DNA from: JAAXKN01 sp036261625 | GTDB taxonomy: Bacteria > Bacteroidota > Ignavibacteria > Ignavibacteriales > SURF-24 | Direction: 5' to 3' | NCBI GenBank assembly: GCA_036261625.1 | Contig: DATAKL010000002.1 | Coordinates: forward strand, 41,404 to 105,403 | Length of the DNA stretch: 64,000 nt | Shown: in pieces, positions 60,963 to 64,000 of the stretch | Layout: each line of letters starts with the position of its first letter | Position numbering within the stretch: position 1 is the first letter of the stretch | Position numbers and translations under genes: made by a program | Notes under the pieces: model-generated | What the model saw: only the letters and a program-made list of their open reading frames with translations | Database searches by the model: none | What the model was told of the DNA's origin: nothing

Positions 60963-62054
60963 ATGAAAAGAATATTACTCGTTTTAACCGTTCTTAATTG
61001 TTTACTTATTAACATTGAGGCGCAGATCTATAGAGGCTATGCACAGGAGATGTTTCTTTTTTCACAGCCTGATGCAAGAAGTGAAGCAATGGGAAGGGGG
61101 AGTGCGGTACTTTATGGAAGCCCATTTACAAGCTTCTACAACCCTGCAAGCTCTTCTTTCTTAAAGGGTGCAAATGCTGAAGTATCACACCTTGAATTTA
61201 CATACCCAATGGGTCAAAAAAGTAACTACGAGGTTTATGGAGCCGGAGCAAATTTAGATAGGTACGGAAGCATTTCATTTAATTATCTGCACTATGTATT
61301 TGGCGAGGAATTCTACTATACGGGTGATTTCGATCCATACGTTCTAACTAAATATCAGCCTTCCGAAAATATTTTCATGATGAACTATTCCCGCAATATT
61401 ATTGACGGACTTTCTGCCGGAATCAATATAAATTATTTTCAGAATAAGTTTGGCGCAAATAATGAGGTAAGCGGCTGGACATTCGACGCTGGTTTGCTGA
61501 AAAAATATAATTTTGAATCAGAAGAAATAAAGCATGACATATATCTTGGACTTGGTTTAACAAACTTTACAAATGCAAAAATATCGTATCCCATTACAAA
61601 TATTGAAACTTTGGTACCCCTTAAACAAGACGATTATCTTCCATCAATAATGCGTCTTGCTGCCGGATATGAATTCCAGCCTAAAAGCAAAGCAGCCGAT
61701 TTCCGGTTAATTAAAGTCCTCTTTACAACTGAGTATATGGATCTCTTAAATTCTTCTAATAATTCACAATTTCAGCTTGGGGCAGAAGTAACCCTTTTAG
61801 AAATATTGAAGTTAAGAGGCGGGTATTTCACCATGGGGATTGAAGATTACGGCGATAATAGAAATGTATCAAGACTCAATGAGGCAACATACGGCCTGGG
61901 AATTGAACTGCCGATAAAGAAAATTTCAAATATGGCAATACCGCTAAACGTCAGATTTGATCATACATCTCTGCCATTCCCGACATATAATCTGGATAAT
62001 CCGGGAGGGAAGAAGTGCCCTGTCTATACTCTCAGTGCTTCTTATGATTTTTAA
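60963..62054 (+). CDS. PorV/PorQ-like outer-membrane protein
   Basis: A 363-residue exported barrel (signal ends NIEAQ). ARSEAMGRGSAVLYG followed by FYNPASSSF is the PorV/PorQ family start, and the last strand is YTLSASYDF. PorV shuttles CTD proteins to the attachment complex in the T9SS; PorQ is a relative of less known role. Together with the 28089 sorting-domain protein it shows that a type IX system is used. Only the shuttle-like part lies in the window. Confidence 0.8.
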   Translation: MKRILLVLTVLNCLLINIEAQIYRGYAQEMFLFSQPDARSEAMGRGSAVLYGSPFTSFYNPASSSFLKGANAEVSHLEFTYPMGQKSNYEVYGAGANLDRYGSISFNYLHYVFGEEFYYTGDFDPYVLTKYQPSENIFMMNYSRNIIDGLSAGININYFQNKFGANNEVSGWTFDAGLLKKYNFESEEIKHDIYLGLGLTNFTNAKISYPITNIETLVPLKQDDYLPSIMRLAAGYEFQPKSKAADFRLIKVLFTTEYMDLLNSSNNSQFQLGAEVTLLEILKLRGGYFTMGIEDYGDNRNVSRLNEATYGLGIELPIKKISNMAIPLNVRFDHTSLPFPTYNLDNPGGKKCPVYTLSASYDF

Positions 62055-62083
62055 GTACGTTCTGCATGAAAAAGTATAAAAAG

Positions 62084-62122
62084 AAAAAGCCTCAGATTCC
62101 TAAAGAATCTGAGGCTTTTTTT
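62084..62122 (+). terminator. Terminator after the PorV-like gene
   Basis: A 16-bp stem (62084-62099 with 62105-62120) with T-run. Confidence 0.92.
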
Positions 62123-62170
62123 GTGGAAACCACCGGCAGCCGGATGGTACTGTTTATGTTTATCCGACAC

Positions 62171-63160
62171 TTATAACTCATTTCCCGAAATACTGTTTGT
62201 CAGGAGTTTAACTATTGTTTCTGCAAATATTACTTTGTATGGCCTGTTATAAAAATTAACTGGCTGGTTTGTAATCCCAGGTAATTCCTTATTCCTGTTA
62301 TGAATTTCGATAACTTTTGAATATAACCTTAATAAAGCATCCTCAATCAGTTTTGGATTATTTTCAGTTAAAATTTCTGCTGCAAGAGGTTCTACTTCAC
62401 CATAAATACTTAATTTTCTAAACGAAGGTATCAGCCATTTGCTGTATGGTATATATTTCTTTTCCAGGTAAAAACAGATTTTTATGCAATGTTCCGCCAG
62501 TCGGGCAGAGAGTATTTTGCTTCCTATGAATGATTCACTTTCAACTGACTGGCCAACGAATGGCTCTTCATCCTGAATCAGTTTCCAGAGCCCGGCTAAC
62601 CGGTGTAAAAGAATATTGTGAGGGAAAAATGATATTTTACTCCGAAGCCTTGTCAGATCACCAAGCCCGTCATGGAATACTTTGCCTGCAGTTAATTCCA
62701 GCAATTTTTGATCTTCCAGCCTCAGCCAGTCTTCTGTAGTAATATTTTCAATATCAGTGATACCAAGATATCTTTTCATTTGCATATAACTATGTGCTGT
62801 ATGAACTTCAATAAGATGATTAATCGGGTATGAGGATTTGAACTGCATTGATTGAGTTTGGTCATCTCGCGGAGAACTAAAATTAGTAGGGAATCCCATG
62901 AACTCAAAAGGCAGATTATATCTAAAGTAATCAGTTATTATTCCGCTATATTTTTTATGATCGCCTTCAGATAAAAATATCTGCAGCCTGGGTCCCCAAT
63001 TATGGTCCATTGACAGGGGAGAATCAAAGCCCAGGACATCCGACCCATAACCGATCAAGGCTGCTGAATATACTAGGTTTTGAAAGTCGCGTTTTAATAA
63101 GGGAGCTACGACTTCAGTGTAAAATAGTTCATTAAGTTTTAGGCCAGGAATAAATTTCAT
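62171..63160 (-). CDS. DUF4037 nucleotidyltransferase-like protein
   Basis: A 329-residue protein. ALIGYGSDVLGFDSPLSMDHNWGP is the DUF4037 signature, recognised as GYGSDVLGFDSP and SMDHNWGP, where the Gly-Ser and Asp resemble a nucleotidyltransferase active site. Further helices (LLHRLAGLWKLIQDEE) match the C-terminal helical part. May transfer nucleotides to small molecules, but no activity is established. Confidence 0.85.
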   Translation of the reverse strand: MKFIPGLKLNELFYTEVVAPLLKRDFQNLVYSAALIGYGSDVLGFDSPLSMDHNWGPRLQIFLSEGDHKKYSGIITDYFRYNLPFEFMGFPTNFSSPRDDQTQSMQFKSSYPINHLIEVHTAHSYMQMKRYLGITDIENITTEDWLRLEDQKLLELTAGKVFHDGLGDLTRLRSKISFFPHNILLHRLAGLWKLIQDEEPFVGQSVESESFIGSKILSARLAEHCIKICFYLEKKYIPYSKWLIPSFRKLSIYGEVEPLAAEILTENNPKLIEDALLRLYSKVIEIHNRNKELPGITNQPVNFYNRPYKVIFAETIVKLLTNSISGNEL

Positions 63161-63487
63161 TAAGCTATTTCTCCCGATACATATCTTGTTAATGTCAATT
63201 CCCGCACAGTAAATTGACTCAGAAAAAGCTTAATAATATTTTATCAAAAAATCCAGATGAGCCTTCCTTTAGTACGTCGGGCTATTCATTATTGTTGATA
63301 AGTTTACCATGGTGAAACCTTAGTAGAAATTGCAGTAATTTTGTTGCAATTCAGGCTGTTTCAGGGAAATATTACATGGAAGGGGAAATTGCGAAAAATG
63401 AAAAACCCCGGAATCGTTAAATTCCGGGGTTTTTTGTGGGCCCAGATGGAGACTGTCAACTTTTCCGTGTAATTGACCGGAGCAGGC
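63161..63487. other. Intergenic region before the IS remnant
   Basis: Upstream region of the DUF4037 gene, a symmetrical terminator (63401-63414 with 63421-63434) and, from about 63448, GAGACTGTCAACTTTTCC, probably the inverted-repeat end of the IS256-type element. Confidence 0.6.
63401..63434. terminator. Symmetrical terminator
   Basis: A 14-bp stem with AAAAA/TTTTT arms; could work in both directions, for example stopping outward transcription from the IS. Confidence 0.85.
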
Positions 63488-63866
63488 TTAAACGTAAGCC
63501 TTAAGCCTCTCCTGAAAAGTTACCACAAACTGTGAAATAACCATGGCCCAATTCCTCACGGGCATGGTCCACTTTTTTGAAATTCCCTTATAGGCCAGGT
63601 AAAGCATCTTTGTAAGGGCCTCATCGTTCGGGAACTGTGTCTTTGCCTTGGTCACCTTCCTGAACTGGCGGTGCAGGGCCTCAACTGCATTGGTCGTATA
63701 AATTATGGTCCTGATCTCCTGAGGGAACTCGAAGAAGGTCCTAAGCCCCGTCCAGTTATCCCTCCACTGCTTTATGACGACGGGGTATTTCTTTCCCCAT
63801 TTTTCTTCAAATCTGTCCAGTTCATAAAGGGCACTTTTCTCCTCCGGAGCCCTGTAGATCTGAGCT
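63488..63866 (-). pseudogene. IS256-family transposase, C-terminal remnant
   Basis: About 125 codons matching the C-terminal third of an IS256-type (MULE/DDE) transposase: EEKWGKKYPVVIKQWRDNW, split as EEKWGKKYP and VVIKQWRDNW, then IIYTTNAVEALHRQFRKVTK with the last catalytic Glu, and NDEALTKMLYLAYKGI. Full proteins have about 400 residues. The 5' portion is replaced at about 63861 by the end of another IS. Confidence 0.88.
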
Positions 63867-64000
63867 TTCCCCCAAAAACTGGACAAAAAAAGGCAATAAT
63901 TTAAGACATAAAAATCATTAAATTATTGTTGTCCGGGTCTATGGATGACATGAAACTGCGGGGAGGCAAAAGCTATGGTCAAGAAACGGCAGGTATTTAC
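63861..64000 (+). mobile_element. Left end of an IS3-family element, cut by window edge
   Basis: Starts with TGAGCTTTCCCCCAAAAACT, the TG...CCCCC..CTGGACA pattern of IS3-family (IS150/IS407-like) ends, and leads into a transposase orfA start at 63975. It interrupts the IS256 transposase. Confidence 0.7.
63975..64000 (+). CDS. IS3-family transposase orfA, first codons only
   Basis: ATG at 63975 with GGGGAGG eight bases before. The product begins MVKKRQVFT, a common beginning of IS3 OrfA helix-turn-helix proteins. The rest lies outside the window. Confidence 0.6.

Overview
The window looks like chromosome from a member of the Ignavibacteria/Chlorobi side of the Bacteroidota. Evidence: a secreted protein with a type A C-terminal sorting domain of the type IX secretion system (T9SS), two PorV/PorQ-like outer-membrane proteins, a TonB-dependent receptor paired with a DUF4249-type lipoprotein, a DUF4835 protein, many outer-membrane barrels, and a tRNA without encoded CCA. 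There is no rRNA, CRISPR array or prophage. Taxonomy is inferred from protein families only.

Layout. 1-4.05 kb: end of acetyl-CoA synthetase, a dNTPase, a PQQ-type beta-propeller. 4.1-12.2 kb: a minus-strand operon (isocitrate/isopropylmalate dehydrogenase family, degenerate HD protein, homoaconitase-like aconitase, MmgE/PrpD protein, a CitD-CitE fusion, CitF) that looks like a citrate-cleaving branch. 12.4-15 kb: three tandem paralogous lipoproteins. 15-21 kb: envelope proteins, including a helix-hairpin-helix/beta-barrel protein and a HEAT-cyclophilin fusion. 21-24.6 kb: GNAT acyltransferase, serine palmitoyltransferase and an extended SDR, together matching the bacterial ceramide pathway. 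24.6-28.5 kb: DUF123 nuclease-like protein, c-type cytochrome lipoprotein, sensor kinase, SMP-30-like protein, and a protein that is almost only a T9SS sorting domain. 28.5-29.65 kb: tRNA-Glu followed by a 1-kb AT-rich insert bounded by a 42-bp direct repeat of the tRNA 3' end; it carries a class I Fic toxin-antitoxin pair whose toxin is frameshifted at an A8 tract. 30-38.9 kb: ferredoxin, endonuclease III, HD protein, TonB receptor pair, PRC-barrel protein, manganese catalase, serine dehydratase.

39-58.8 kb is rich in signalling: four PAS histidine kinases and two single-domain response regulators, mixed with small envelope proteins, an M20 peptidase flanked by two paralogous exported proteins, and a bacteriohemerythrin. 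An 870-bp gene-free stretch (46.8-47.7 kb) is packed with palindromic repeats. 59-63.2 kb: lipocalin-like protein, DoxX, methyltransferase, PorV-like protein and DUF4037 protein. The window ends in an IS256-family transposase remnant interrupted by the left end of an IS3-family element.

How the genes may work together: citrate lyase releases acetate and oxaloacetate, and acetyl-CoA synthetase next door (separate unit) could recapture the acetate. The ceramide genes would feed envelope sphingolipids. Catalase, PRC-barrel protein, hemerythrin and redox proteins suggest an organism that meets oxygen only sometimes. These links are inference.
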